NCBI GenBank assembly: GCA_030526885.1
Contig: JAUNBV010000021.1
Location: forward strand, 4,054-18,463
Origin: Syntrophomonadaceae bacterium
Lineage (GTDB): Bacteria > Bacillota > Syntrophomonadia > Syntrophomonadales > Syntrophomonadaceae
Direction of reading: 5' to 3'
DNA length: 14,410 nucleotides
Position numbers and translations under genes: made by a program. Numbering within the stretch: the stretch's first letter is position 1; the number at the start of each line of letters is the position of its first letter. Below are positions 1-8,326 of the stretch, piece after piece. The notes beneath the pieces were generated by a model that was given only the letters and a program-made list of their open reading frames with translations, made no database searches and had not been told where the DNA came from.

Positions 1-325
1 TGGCAAAAAGCTTGCTGCCTTCCAGCCGCGCCGCAGCTCGGGTGGGCCCGAACACCGCCAGCCCGTGCGCGGCAAAAAGATCGGTAATCCCTAGGTTCAG
101 CGGGATTTCCGGCCCCACTACGGCAAGGTCTATCCCCCGCGCCAGCGCCAGCGCCAGCAATCCGTCCAAATCGTCCGCCGCGATATCGGCGCACTCGGCC
201 ACCGCGGCTATGCCCGGATTGCCGGGAGCGGCGATCAGTTCATCTATCCAAGGGCTTTGTTTAAGCTTCCAGGCCAGCGCGTGTTCACGCCCGCCGGAGC
301 CGACCAATAAAACTTTCTTTCCCAT
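1..325 (-). CDS. purD: Phosphoribosylamine-glycine ligase (GAR synthetase), N-terminal part, cut by window edge
   Basis: PurD joins glycine to phosphoribosylamine using ATP, giving GAR, the second step of IMP synthesis in the cytoplasm. Only the first 108 codons are present; the gene runs off the left edge with no stop. The translation begins MGKKVLLVGSGGREHALAWK, the nucleotide-binding N-terminal (PreATP-grasp) signature of the family with the GSGGREHAL loop at about residues 9-17. It continues through conserved stretches APGNPG (about 34-39) and VVGPEIPL. The ATP-grasp domain lies outside the window. The start is the ATG at 325, with a GGGAAGGG ribosome binding site just upstream, 22 bp after the purH stop, so it is read as the last seen gene of the purine operon. 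The sequence is intact and the identification is firm. Confidence 0.95.
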   Translation of the reverse strand, partial: MGKKVLLVGSGGREHALAWKLKQSPWIDELIAAPGNPGIAAVAECADIAADDLDGLLALALARGIDLAVVGPEIPLNLGITDLFAAHGLAVFGPTRAAARLEGSKLFA

Positions 326-347
326 GGCGCTACCCTTCCCTTAAAGT

Positions 348-1868
348 TTAGTGTTTGAAATGCCGCACCCCGGTAAACACCATGGCGATGCCGTGCTCAT
401 TGCAGGCGGCGATGCTCTCCTCGTCGCGCACTGAGCCGCCGGGCTGGATGATGGCTTTGACGCCGTAACGGGCCGCCAGGTCCACCGTGTCGCGGAAGGG
501 GAAGAAGGCGTCGGAAGCCAGCACCGCGCCTTGGGTGACCGCGCTGGCCTTCAGCGCGATTTCGGCCGAACCCACGCGGTTCATCTGCCCCGCTCCCACT
601 CCCTGGCTGACCAGGTCCTTAACGATTAGGATGGCATTGGATTTAACGTGTTTGACCACCTTCATGGCAAACAGCAAATCTGGGATCAGGGCCGGGTCGA
701 GTTCCACGTCGGTGACCAGCTGCAAATCATTCGCGGTCAATTCCCCGGTATCCTGTTGTTGCACCACAAAACCGCCCTCCACGGTTTTAAACTGTAACGA
801 ATCATCTTCCATGACCGGCAGTTCCAGCAAGCGCAGATTCTTTTTGGCCCGCAGGATATCGAGCGCCTCGGCGCTGTAGCCGGGGGCGATGATGCATTCC
901 ATAAAAGTCTTCGCCATCAGCGTGGCGGCGGCGGCGTCAATGCTGCCGTTGACCGCGATGATGCCGCCGTAGGCCGATACCTCATCCGCTGCCAGCGCCT
1001 TCTTATAGGCATCGGCAATATCGTTGCCGATAGCGGTGCCGCAGGGGTTGGTATGTTTGATGATAGTACAGGCGGGCGCGGTAAATTCCTTGGCGATAGC
1101 CCAGGCCGCCTGCAGATCGATAATATTGTTATACGAAAGCTCCTTGCCGTTGAGCTGCAGCGCATCGGCCAGTCCTTTGCCCGGCGTCAGCCGGCGGTAA
1201 AAGGCCGCCTGCTGGTGCGGGTTTTCGCCGTAGCGCAGATCATACACTTTTTCTCCCGCCAGGGTCAAGTTGGGGGGGAAGGTCTCGCCCAATACCCCGC
1301 CCAGCCAGGAGGATATCATGGCATCGTAGGCGGCGGTGTGGGAAAAGGCGGTAAACGCCAAACGGCGGCGCTGCTGGGGATCAAGATCGCCGCTTAAGCG
1401 CAGCGCGTCCAGCACTGGGCCGTAATCCTCAGGGCGCACCACCACGATAACGCTTTCATGGTTCTTGGCCGCCGAGCGCAGCATACTGGGGCCGCCGATA
1501 TCAATGTTTTCAATCGCATCCTCCATGCTCACCCCGGGCTTGCTCACCGTCTCGCGAAAGGGATAGAGATTGACCGCCACCAGGTCGATGGGGGTTATCT
1601 CGTTATAGCGCAGCTCCGCCAGATGCTCCGGAATGCGCCGGGCCAGAATGCCGCCGTGAATACGGGGGTGCAGCGTCTTTACCCGCCCGTCCAATATCTC
1701 CGGAAATCCGGTGATATCGGCCACCTTTTTGACCGCGATGCCCGCATCGGCCAGGGCCTTATAGGTGCCGCCGGTAGAGATTATTTCGTAGTTCAGTCCC
1801 TCCAGCCCACGGGCAAAATCGAGCAGGCCGTCCTTGTTGGAAACGCTGATAAGTGCTCTCTTTTTCAT
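348..1868 (-). CDS. purH: Bifunctional AICAR transformylase / IMP cyclohydrolase
   Basis: PurH carries out the last two steps to IMP: it formylates AICAR with 10-formyl-tetrahydrofolate and then closes the ring. The 506 residues match the usual length. The N-terminal MGS-like cyclohydrolase domain (about 1-130) shows ISVSNKDGL (7-15), STGGTY (31-36), DGRVKTLHPRIHGG (60-73) and NIDIGGPSMLRSAAKNH (121-137). The transformylase domain follows, with the catalytic Lys271-His272 pair in IIKHTNPCGTAIG, GQMNRVGSAEIA (427-438), and the typical end GVRHFKH. The ATG at 1868 has a GGAGGG site about 7 bases upstream. It sits 66 bp after purN, with a small hairpin in the gap, and 22 bp before purD. Nothing is missing or unusual. 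Confidence 0.98.
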   Translation of the reverse strand: MKKRALISVSNKDGLLDFARGLEGLNYEIISTGGTYKALADAGIAVKKVADITGFPEILDGRVKTLHPRIHGGILARRIPEHLAELRYNEITPIDLVAVNLYPFRETVSKPGVSMEDAIENIDIGGPSMLRSAAKNHESVIVVVRPEDYGPVLDALRLSGDLDPQQRRRLAFTAFSHTAAYDAMISSWLGGVLGETFPPNLTLAGEKVYDLRYGENPHQQAAFYRRLTPGKGLADALQLNGKELSYNNIIDLQAAWAIAKEFTAPACTIIKHTNPCGTAIGNDIADAYKKALAADEVSAYGGIIAVNGSIDAAAATLMAKTFMECIIAPGYSAEALDILRAKKNLRLLELPVMEDDSLQFKTVEGGFVVQQQDTGELTANDLQLVTDVELDPALIPDLLFAMKVVKHVKSNAILIVKDLVSQGVGAGQMNRVGSAEIALKASAVTQGAVLASDAFFPFRDTVDLAARYGVKAIIQPGGSVRDEESIAACNEHGIAMVFTGVRHFKH

Positions 1869-1890
1869 GTTTGATCCCTCCGTACATTTT

Positions 1891-1910
1891 CAAAATAGGT
1901 TCATATTTTG
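1891..1910 (-). repeat. Hairpin in the purN-purH junction
   Basis: A perfect 7-bp inverted repeat, CAAAATA and TATTTTG, with a 6-base loop lies 22 bases before the purH start inside the 66-bp purN-purH gap. It is AT-rich and has no long U tract after it, so a strong terminator is unlikely. It could be a processing or mRNA-stability element, or chance. Confidence 0.4.
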
Positions 1911-1934
1911 ACCCTGCCCGCGGTTAAGCCGATT

Positions 1935-2564
1935 CTACCGGGGCGGCATGATGGTTACCTGCCGGCCCTGAACCTCGATGCGCCCTTCGGCAAAATATTG
2001 CAGCACGCGCGGATAGAGCTTATGTTCCTCTACCAGGATACGGGTGGCCAGGCGTTCTTCGTCATCCCCTGGAAGCACCGGTACCGCCGCCTGTAAGATT
2101 ACCGGCCCGGTATCCACGCCTTCATCCACCAGATGAATGGTGCAGCCGCTGATCTTCACGCCGTATTCCACCGCCTGCCGCTGGGCATGCATGCCCGGAA
2201 ACGCAGGCAGCAGGGCGGGATGGATATTAACAATGCGCTGCGGATAAGCTTGCAGCAGCACCGGGCCCACAATGCGCATATAACCGGCCAGGGCCACCAG
2301 CTCCACTGCATGCTCCCGAAGGCACTCCACGATGGCCGTCTCGTAAGCGGCGCGATCGGCAAAGGCCTTCATATCAAAACAGCGGGTGGGGATGCCGTAT
2401 TGTTCGGCCCGGCGCAGCACCGGTGAACCCTGTTGGTCGCTGACCAGTACCGCGATTTGCGCTTTCAGCTTACCTGACAAAATGGCCTCCTGGATGGCTA
2501 TAAAATTGCTGCCCCGCCCCGAGGCCATGACCGCTATTTTCATCTTTTGTACCGTTGGGCTCAT
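1935..2564 (-). CDS. purN: Phosphoribosylglycinamide formyltransferase (GART, folate-dependent)
   Basis: PurN transfers a formyl group from 10-formyl-tetrahydrofolate to GAR, giving FGAR. The 209-residue protein shows the N-terminal ASGRGSNFIAI loop (14-24), the folate-binding NIHPALLPAFPG stretch (113-124) and VDEGVDTGPVI (146-156). The catalytic triad Asn113, His115 and Asp151 is intact; these sit exactly 7 residues later than Asn106/His108/Asp144 of the E. coli enzyme. The start at 2564 makes an ATGA overlap with the purM stop, pointing to translational coupling, with a modest AAGG site upstream. An internal ATG at codon 8 (MKIAVMASG) would match the usual N-terminus but has no ribosome binding site. 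No phosphate-dependent alternative (PurT) is seen here. Confidence 0.96.
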   Translation of the reverse strand: MSPTVQKMKIAVMASGRGSNFIAIQEAILSGKLKAQIAVLVSDQQGSPVLRRAEQYGIPTRCFDMKAFADRAAYETAIVECLREHAVELVALAGYMRIVGPVLLQAYPQRIVNIHPALLPAFPGMHAQRQAVEYGVKISGCTIHLVDEGVDTGPVILQAAVPVLPGDDEERLATRILVEEHKLYPRVLQYFAEGRIEVQGRQVTIMPPR

Positions 2565-3598
2565 GTAATCACTACCTTATTCACTTGTTTACTGATCTTT
2601 CCTAACACCATACACTTTTCCGCTTTACTTTGCAATAGTGAAGCCGCTTTTTCTGCCTCCGCCGGAGGAAGCGCCACGATAAAGCCCACTCCCATGTTGA
2701 AGGTGCGGTACATCTCGGCGCGCGGTACCCGGCCCCGCTTTTCGATCAGGTGAAATACCGCCGGGACATCGATCCGGCTTTCATCTATCATTGCCCCCAG
2801 TCCCGGCGGCAGGATGCGCTGCAGGTTTTCAGTAATCCCGCCGCCGGTGATATGGGCCATGCCGGATATGCTTACCGCTTGCAGCAATTCCAGTATCAGC
2901 GGCACATAGATGCGGGTGGGGGTCAGCAGTTCCTCTCCCAACGGACGCTTTAGCCCTTCCGGCTGCTCTGTCAGGCTCAACCCCTCGTTTTCCAGCAACA
3001 CCTTGCGCACCAGCGAATAACCGTTGGAATGGATGCCGGAGGAAGGCAAGCCCAGCAGCACGTCGCCGTCTTTAAGCTTCGCGCCGTCGATGAGGCGGTG
3101 GCGCTCCACCACGCCCACCGCGAAGCCGGCCAGGTCGTACTCATTCTCACCGTAAAATCCGGGCATTTCAGCCGTCTCGCCGCCCAGCAGCGCACAGCCT
3201 GCCTGCACGCAGCCTTCGGCCACCCCGGCCACCAGCGCGGCTACCTGTTCGGGCACCAGCTTGCCCAAGGCGATATAGTCCAGAAAAAACAAGGGCTCGG
3301 CGCCCTGAGCCAATATATCGTTGACGCACATGGCTACCAGATCGATGCCTACGCTGTCGTGTCGGTCCAGCATCTGCGCAATTTTCAGCTTGGTGCCTAC
3401 ACCGTCGGTGCCGGATACCAGCACCGGCTGCCGGTATTTGGCGGTGTCCAGCGCGAACATGCCGCCGAAAGAGCCGATACCGCCGATTACCTCCGGCCGC
3501 ATGGTGCGTCCCACCAGCTGTTTTATCATGTCCACCGAGCGGTCCGCCGCGTCGATATCCACCCCGGCCTGCCTGTAGCTCATCACGCCCTTGTCCAT
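2561..3598 (-). CDS. purM: Phosphoribosylformylglycinamidine cyclo-ligase (AIR synthetase)
   Basis: PurM closes FGAM to AIR using ATP. The 345 residues match the family length. Clear signatures are SGTDGVGTKLKIA (62-74), CVNDILAQGAEPLFFLDY (91-108), GGETAEMPGFY (139-149), LPSSGIHSNGYSLVRK (184-199) and the later HITGGGITENL. It belongs to the same fold family as PurL, and the two catalyse adjacent steps. The ATG at 3598 follows a strong GAGGAGGAA site at 6-base spacing, which favours it over the ATG at codon 6. It overlaps purN by 4 bp and lies 175 bp after purF, the widest gap inside the operon. Confidence 0.97.
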   Translation of the reverse strand: MDKGVMSYRQAGVDIDAADRSVDMIKQLVGRTMRPEVIGGIGSFGGMFALDTAKYRQPVLVSGTDGVGTKLKIAQMLDRHDSVGIDLVAMCVNDILAQGAEPLFFLDYIALGKLVPEQVAALVAGVAEGCVQAGCALLGGETAEMPGFYGENEYDLAGFAVGVVERHRLIDGAKLKDGDVLLGLPSSGIHSNGYSLVRKVLLENEGLSLTEQPEGLKRPLGEELLTPTRIYVPLILELLQAVSISGMAHITGGGITENLQRILPPGLGAMIDESRIDVPAVFHLIEKRGRVPRAEMYRTFNMGVGFIVALPPAEAEKAASLLQSKAEKCMVLGKISKQVNKVVIT

Positions 3599-3773
3599 GG
3601 TGTTCCTCCTCGTATGATAGGTTGCGCCGGTGGCGTTCCTGCGGCTTGGGAAACGGTATCCTCCGCGCCCCGGCGGTATAATCGGTTTAAAATATAATGT
3701 CTCCTTATTTGGTTCACGGCCTGTGCCCTGAAGGGGTATCGCTTTGAGGGCTCTTGCCCTTACACCTCTTCCC
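3599..3773 (-). other. purF-purM intergenic gap
   Basis: This 175-bp gap is unusually long for an operon whose other junctions mostly overlap. On the coding strand it has a small hairpin right after purF (3747-3760), then an AT-rich part around 3690-3710, then the purM ribosome binding site. No convincing -35/-10 pair and no open frame with a start and ribosome binding site was found in it. The hairpin lacks a U tract, so full termination is unlikely. It may balance purF against the later genes, but nothing shows that directly. Confidence 0.4.
3747..3760 (-). repeat. Small hairpin just after purF
   Basis: AGGGC and GCCCT form a perfect 5-bp stem with a 4-base loop, 13 bases past the purF stop. 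No T run follows on the transcribed strand, so it is not a good intrinsic terminator; it could protect or process the purF 3' end. Confidence 0.35.
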
Positions 3774-5162
3774 CTAGCTGATTTTGACGGGATAGCTGCC
3801 GGTAAAACAGGCGGTGCAGAAGATGTTGCCGTTGCCGCCTAAGGCTTCGTACATGCCCTGCTCGCTGATATGGTACAGGCTGTCGGCGCCGATATATTGG
3901 CAAATCTGAGCGGGGGTCATGCGGTTGGCGATTAGTTCCTCGCGGCTTGAAGTATCGATGCCGTAATAACAGGGGTGCTTGGTGGGGGGCGAGGATACCA
4001 TCATGTGCACCTCGCTGGCTCCCGCGCGGCGCAGCAAATTCACGATATTGCGGCTGGTGGTGCCGCGCACAATGGAGTCGTCCACCATGATAACGCGTTT
4101 GCCCTCCACGATCTCGCGAATGGGATTGAGCTTTAACCTCACGCCCATTTCCCGCATTTGCTGCGTGGGCTGGATAAAAGTACGGCCCACATAACGGTTT
4201 TTTAATAATCCCTGTTGGAAAGGGATGCCGCTGTGCTCGGCATAACCCAGCGCCGCCGAGGTGCCGGAATCGGGCACCGATATCACGATGTCGGCCTCTA
4301 CCGGGCATTCGCGCGCCAGTTGTTTGCCCAGCTCACGGCGGGCATAGGTCACGTTGATGCCGTCAATGGTGCTGTCGGGACGGGCAAAATAGATGTATTC
4401 GAAAATGCAGTGGGCTTTGCCCTGCGGCTTTACGGTCTGCATGGAGCGCAGGCCGTTGCGGTCGATGGCCACGATCTCGCCCGGCTCCACATCGCGCACC
4501 AGGCGCGCGCCAATGGTATCCAGCGCGGATGATTCGGAGGCCAGGATATAATCGCCGTTCAGCTCGCCGATGCACAGGGGACGGATGCCCCAGGGATCGC
4601 GCACCCCGATGAGCTTGGTCTCGGTCATGATGACCATCGCCAGCGCACCTTCGATATCCACCATCGTCTTAGCAAGGGCGTTCTCGAGACAGTCCTTGGC
4701 ATAGCGGGCCAACAACAGGGCCACGATTTCGGCGTCCGAGGTAGTCTGGAAAACCGCGCCGCCCTCTGCCAGCCGGTGCCGCAGCTGGCGGGCATTGGTT
4801 ATACTGCCGTTATAGGCCAGAGCCATACTGCCCTGCAAATACTGAATCACCAGCGGCTGGGTGTTGACGATGCCGCCATAACCGGCGGTGGAATAGCGCA
4901 CATGCCCGATAGCCAGATGGCCGGGCAAGTCCTCTATGACCTCCTGGTTTATCACATCGGAAACCAGTCCCATGCCTTTGCGCAACAGGATATGCTCACC
5001 GTTGGAGATGGCCAGCCCGCAGCTTTCCTGCCCGCGGTGCTGCAGGGCATACAGCCCGTAAAAGCTGTTGCGCGCCGCCTCGTCGGGATAGACGGTTTTA
5101 TTCAGATAGATGCCAAATACCCCGCATTCATCCCGGAATTTATCCTTTACTTCATCAAACAT
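3774..5162 (-). CDS. purF: Glutamine PRPP amidotransferase, Fe-S type
   Basis: PurF makes phosphoribosylamine from PRPP and glutamine, the committed step of purine synthesis. From the ATG at 5162 the protein has 462 residues. A 12-residue propeptide ends before Cys13 (DECGVFGIY), the Ntn nucleophile freed by self-cleavage. The glutaminase domain covers about 13-235. The phosphoribosyltransferase domain carries the PRPP loop VIMVDDSIVRGTT (357-369). Four cysteines at 252, 398, 449 and 452 fall where the Bacillus enzyme binds its [4Fe-4S] cluster, suggesting an oxygen-sensitive enzyme. The start is chosen because AAGGAGG precedes this ATG at 7 bases; a TTG at 5180 would place that site inside the gene. 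It overlaps the purL end by 16 bp. Confidence 0.97.
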   Translation of the reverse strand: MFDEVKDKFRDECGVFGIYLNKTVYPDEAARNSFYGLYALQHRGQESCGLAISNGEHILLRKGMGLVSDVINQEVIEDLPGHLAIGHVRYSTAGYGGIVNTQPLVIQYLQGSMALAYNGSITNARQLRHRLAEGGAVFQTTSDAEIVALLLARYAKDCLENALAKTMVDIEGALAMVIMTETKLIGVRDPWGIRPLCIGELNGDYILASESSALDTIGARLVRDVEPGEIVAIDRNGLRSMQTVKPQGKAHCIFEYIYFARPDSTIDGINVTYARRELGKQLARECPVEADIVISVPDSGTSAALGYAEHSGIPFQQGLLKNRYVGRTFIQPTQQMREMGVRLKLNPIREIVEGKRVIMVDDSIVRGTTSRNIVNLLRRAGASEVHMMVSSPPTKHPCYYGIDTSSREELIANRMTPAQICQYIGADSLYHISEQGMYEALGGNGNIFCTACFTGSYPVKIS

Positions 5163-7345
5163 GGGATTGCCTCCTTCCAAATTTTCCGGGCCGCGCCCGG
5201 GGAAATGCTTATGCGCTGGGCTTCGGTGCTGACCGCGATTGCCTCGCCGCCCACCGTTCCCAGCCGCTGAAGCGGAACTTTATGCTCCGCCGCCAACGCC
5301 TCCAGTTGAGCCTCAACACCGGGAGCCACGCTCACCACGGCCCGTCCGGGCGCTTCGCCGAACAAAACGCCGTCGCCCCTTAGACCGGAGGCGGCCACGG
5401 TAACTTCACAGCCGATATCGCCGGCTATGGCTGATTCCGCCAGCGCCACCGCCAGGCCGCCGTCGGAAACGTCATGCGCCGATTTAAGCCATCCGCCATC
5501 GATGGCGGCCAGCAACAGCTCGATCAAGCCGCGCTGGGAATCAAGCTCCAGCGCCGGGATAGCGCCGGTCTCCAGATGGTGGCACAGGGCCAGGTATTCG
5601 GAACCGGCGATATTATCGCTCATCTTCCCCAACAGGAAGATGAGGTCGCCCTCATGCTTGAATGCCAGGTCACAGCGCTTATCCACATTTTTGAGCAAGC
5701 CCACCATTCCCACCACCGGGGTGGGAAATATCGCCCCGTCAGCGGTTTCATTGTACAGGCTGACATTGCCGCTCACCACCGGAGTGTCCAGGGATTTAGC
5801 CGCCGCGCCCATGCCGGCGATGGCGTTTTGCATCTGCCAGTAGATTTCCGGCTTTTCAGGATTGCCAAAGTTTAAGCAATTGGTCAGCGCCAATGGCCGC
5901 GCGCCCACGCAGGCCAGATTCAGGGCCGCTTCGCCCACCGCCGCCATCGCCCCCTGATAGGGATCCAGCCACACCATGCGCCCATTGCAGTCGGTGCAAA
6001 AGGCTACCCCCTTGTCGGTGCCGCGAATACGCAAAATGGCGGCGTCACCGTTCCCCGGCACCAGCACGGTGTTGGTCATCACCTGATGGTCATATTGCCG
6101 GTACACCCACTCCTTGCTGGCGATATTGGGCGAGGCCAGCAGCTTTTCCAAGGCCTTCTGCGCCTCGGCCTGCGGCACGGCGCTTAAGTCAAATTCCCTG
6201 CATTGCTTGACATAAGCGGGTTCCACACCTTGGCGCACATAGGTGGGACAACCGGCGGTAAGCTCGTACACCGGCAGCTCGCCCACCACGGTATCGCCCT
6301 CCTTGATCCGGAAAATGCCGTCATCGGTAACCTGCCCGATGATGGTGGCGTCCAGCCCCCATTTCTCAAATATCTCGATAATGCGTTCCTCACCGCCCGC
6401 CTTGGGTACCACCAGCATACGCTCCTGCGATTCCGACAGCATTATTTCATAAGGCGTCATACCCTGTTCCCGTCGCGGCACCTTGAGCACATCCACCTCG
6501 ACCCCGCGCATATCCTTACTGGCGCACTCCCCGATGGAACTGGTCAGGCCCGCCGCCCCCAAATCCTGCATACCGGCCACCAAGTCCTCATGTATCAGCT
6601 CCAGACAGGCTTCGATCAGCAGTTTTTCCATGAAGGGGTCCCCCACCTGCACCGCAGGGCGCTTTTCCTGCGATTTTGCGCTGAGCTCCTCGGAGGCAAA
6701 CGTGGCGCCGTGGATACCGTCGCGCCCGGTACGGGCGCCCACGATCATGATCGGCGCGCCGGGATCCCCCGCCACCGCCAGCGCGATTTCATCGGTATTC
6801 ACCAGCCCCACGCACATGGCGTTGACCAGCGGATTGCCCTGATAAGCGGGGTTAAAATACACCTCGCCGCCCACGGTAGGAATGCCCAGGCAATTGCCGT
6901 AGCCCGCGATACCGGCTACCACCCCGGAAAATAAGTCGCGCACCCGCGCATCGGTGAGCTCGCCGAAGCGCAGCGAATTGAGATTGGCGATGGGCCGCGC
7001 CCCCATGGTAAATATGTCGCGCACGATGCCCCCCACGCCGGTGGCCGCGCCCTGATAAGGCTCGATGGCGGAAGGATGGTTGTGGCTCTCGATCTTGAAC
7101 ACCAGGGCCTGTCCGTCACCAATGTCCACCACGCCGGCGTTTTCCCCCGGGCCCTGTATCACCTGGGGACCGTCGGTGGGCAGGGTCTTTAAGAGCGGGC
7201 GCGAATTCTTGTAGCCGCAGTGCTCCGACCACATCACCGACCACATGCCGGTTTCCACCAAGTTGGGCTCGCGCCCCATAATGGCCTTTATCTTCGCATA
7301 TTCCTCATCGCTAAGGCCCATATCTTTATAGGTCAGCTCCGCCAT
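5147..7345 (-). CDS. purL: Phosphoribosylformylglycinamidine synthase, large subunit (small PurL form)
   Basis: PurL is the ATP-dependent synthetase subunit that turns FGAR into FGAM, using ammonia delivered by PurQ with PurS as the bridging subunit. The 732 residues fit the small Gram-positive/archaeal PurL, not the roughly 1300-residue single-chain form of Proteobacteria. Motifs include MWSEHCGYKNS (38-48), IESHNHPSAIEPYQGAATG (85-103) with the conserved His, GGIVRDIFTMGARP next to it, MQDLGAAGLTSS, and in the second half HDVSDGGLAVALAES. The ATG at 7345 overlaps the purQ stop by one base (TAATG) with AAGGAGG upstream. Its last codons overlap purF by 16 bp and contain that gene's ribosome binding site. 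The gene is complete. Confidence 0.98.
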   Translation of the reverse strand: MAELTYKDMGLSDEEYAKIKAIMGREPNLVETGMWSVMWSEHCGYKNSRPLLKTLPTDGPQVIQGPGENAGVVDIGDGQALVFKIESHNHPSAIEPYQGAATGVGGIVRDIFTMGARPIANLNSLRFGELTDARVRDLFSGVVAGIAGYGNCLGIPTVGGEVYFNPAYQGNPLVNAMCVGLVNTDEIALAVAGDPGAPIMIVGARTGRDGIHGATFASEELSAKSQEKRPAVQVGDPFMEKLLIEACLELIHEDLVAGMQDLGAAGLTSSIGECASKDMRGVEVDVLKVPRREQGMTPYEIMLSESQERMLVVPKAGGEERIIEIFEKWGLDATIIGQVTDDGIFRIKEGDTVVGELPVYELTAGCPTYVRQGVEPAYVKQCREFDLSAVPQAEAQKALEKLLASPNIASKEWVYRQYDHQVMTNTVLVPGNGDAAILRIRGTDKGVAFCTDCNGRMVWLDPYQGAMAAVGEAALNLACVGARPLALTNCLNFGNPEKPEIYWQMQNAIAGMGAAAKSLDTPVVSGNVSLYNETADGAIFPTPVVGMVGLLKNVDKRCDLAFKHEGDLIFLLGKMSDNIAGSEYLALCHHLETGAIPALELDSQRGLIELLLAAIDGGWLKSAHDVSDGGLAVALAESAIAGDIGCEVTVAASGLRGDGVLFGEAPGRAVVSVAPGVEAQLEALAAEHKVPLQRLGTVGGEAIAVSTEAQRISISPGAARKIWKEAIPCLMK

Positions 7346-8046
7346 TACGCTCCCACCTCCTTCAGCGTTTGCAGCATGGAAGCAAAGATGCGGTAACCGT
7401 CCTCATTGCCCAAAAGCGCCTCGGAGGCGCGCTCCGGATGAGGCATCATGCCCAGCACATTGCCCCGCTTATTGCAGATACCGGCGATATTGAGCCGCGC
7501 CCCGTTGGGATTGGCCGCGTCCGTGACCGCGCCGGCTTCATCGCAATAAGTAAACACGATCTGCTTATTATCCGTTAAATCCTTTAGCGTGGCATCATCG
7601 CAAAAATAATTGCCCTCCCCATGCGCGATAGGCAGGCGGATGAGCTCATCCTGACCATACAGCCGGGTGAAGGCGGTATCGGCGTTGCTGACCTGCATGG
7701 TCACCGTTTCACAAATAAACTTCAAGCTGCGGTTGCGCAGCAGCGCCCCCGGCAGCAAGCCGGCCTCGGTCAAAATCTGAAAGCCGTTGCAGATACCGAG
7801 CAGCAAACCGCCGCGCTCGGCAAAACTTATGATCTCGTCCATAATGGGGGAAAAACGGGCGATAGCGCCGCAGCGCAGGTAATCGCCGTAACTGAAACCG
7901 CCCGGCAGGATCAGCGCGTCAAAGCCTTTAAGCTTCGGCTCCCGATGCCACACATATTCCGCCGGCCGGCCCAAAACATCGCGGATGGCATACAAGCAGT
8001 CTGCATCGCAGTTGGAACCGGGAAACACCGCCACCCCAAATTTCAT
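7345..8046 (-). CDS. purQ: Phosphoribosylformylglycinamidine synthase, glutaminase subunit
   Basis: PurQ is a class I glutamine amidotransferase that supplies ammonia to PurL. With the start at 8046 the protein has 233 residues and begins MKFGVAVFPGSNCD, the usual family N-terminus. The nucleophile elbow LLLGICNGFQIL puts Cys at 86, and GMMPHPERA supplies His203 and Glu205, completing the Cys-His-Glu triad. The oxyanion part GGFSYGDYLR is also present. Two ATGs lie close together: the one at 8052 forms an ATGA overlap with purS but sits one base from AAGGAG, while the ATG at 8046 has a normal 7-base spacing, so the second is preferred. It lies 2 bp after purS and overlaps purL by one base, as expected for subunits made together. 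Confidence 0.97.
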   Translation of the reverse strand: MKFGVAVFPGSNCDADCLYAIRDVLGRPAEYVWHREPKLKGFDALILPGGFSYGDYLRCGAIARFSPIMDEIISFAERGGLLLGICNGFQILTEAGLLPGALLRNRSLKFICETVTMQVSNADTAFTRLYGQDELIRLPIAHGEGNYFCDDATLKDLTDNKQIVFTYCDEAGAVTDAANPNGARLNIAGICNKRGNVLGMMPHPERASEALLGNEDGYRIFASMLQTLKEVGA

Positions 8047-8048
8047 GC

Positions 8049-8300
8049 TCATGCTCCTTCCACCAACTCCACGCGGTAATCCTCAATCACCGGGTTGGCC
8101 AACAGTTGATCGCTTAGCTTGGCGATATGCTCCAGCGCCGCCGCCGGGTCGTCGCCCTCCCAGTTCAGCTCGATGAATTTACCGATGCGAATATCCTCAA
8201 CCTGCCGGTATCCCAGCACATGTGCCGACTTGCGCACCGCGTCGCCCTGGGGGTCCAATACTCCGGGCTTCAAGGTGACGTAGATTCTGGCTTTGATCAC
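8049..8300 (-). CDS. purS: Phosphoribosylformylglycinamidine synthase, PurS subunit
   Basis: PurS is the small subunit that holds PurL and PurQ together in the three-part FGAM synthase. The 83 residues match the family size of about 80-85. The sequence opens IKARIYVTLKPGVLDPQG and continues with KSAHVLGYRQVEDIRIGKF, both typical of PurS. It starts at GTG (8300) with AGGAGG 8 bases upstream; there is no ATG nearby. It lies 26 bp after purE and directly before purQ, the usual order in Bacillota. Confidence 0.96.
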   Translation of the reverse strand: MIKARIYVTLKPGVLDPQGDAVRKSAHVLGYRQVEDIRIGKFIELNWEGDDPAAALEHIAKLSDQLLANPVIEDYRVELVEGA

Positions 8301-8326
8301 TATGGTCGCCTCCTATTTATAATTAT

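Noticed and set aside
3029..3697. 222-residue plus-strand frame opposite purM
   Set aside because: Antisense to purM with the same His/Gln-rich shadow composition and no ribosome binding site.
3690..3712. Possible internal promoter ahead of purM (TATATT and TTATAC on the minus strand)
   Set aside because: No -35 match at a proper distance; the AT-rich stretch alone is not enough.
3760..4308. 182-residue minus-strand frame overlapping purF
   Set aside because: Same strand but wrong phase inside purF; Arg/His-rich with no family motif.
6203..6934. 243-residue plus-strand frame opposite purL
   Set aside because: It lies wholly antisense to a firmly identified purL and reads as the usual shadow of a GC-rich gene (rich in His, Gln, Arg); no start site signal.
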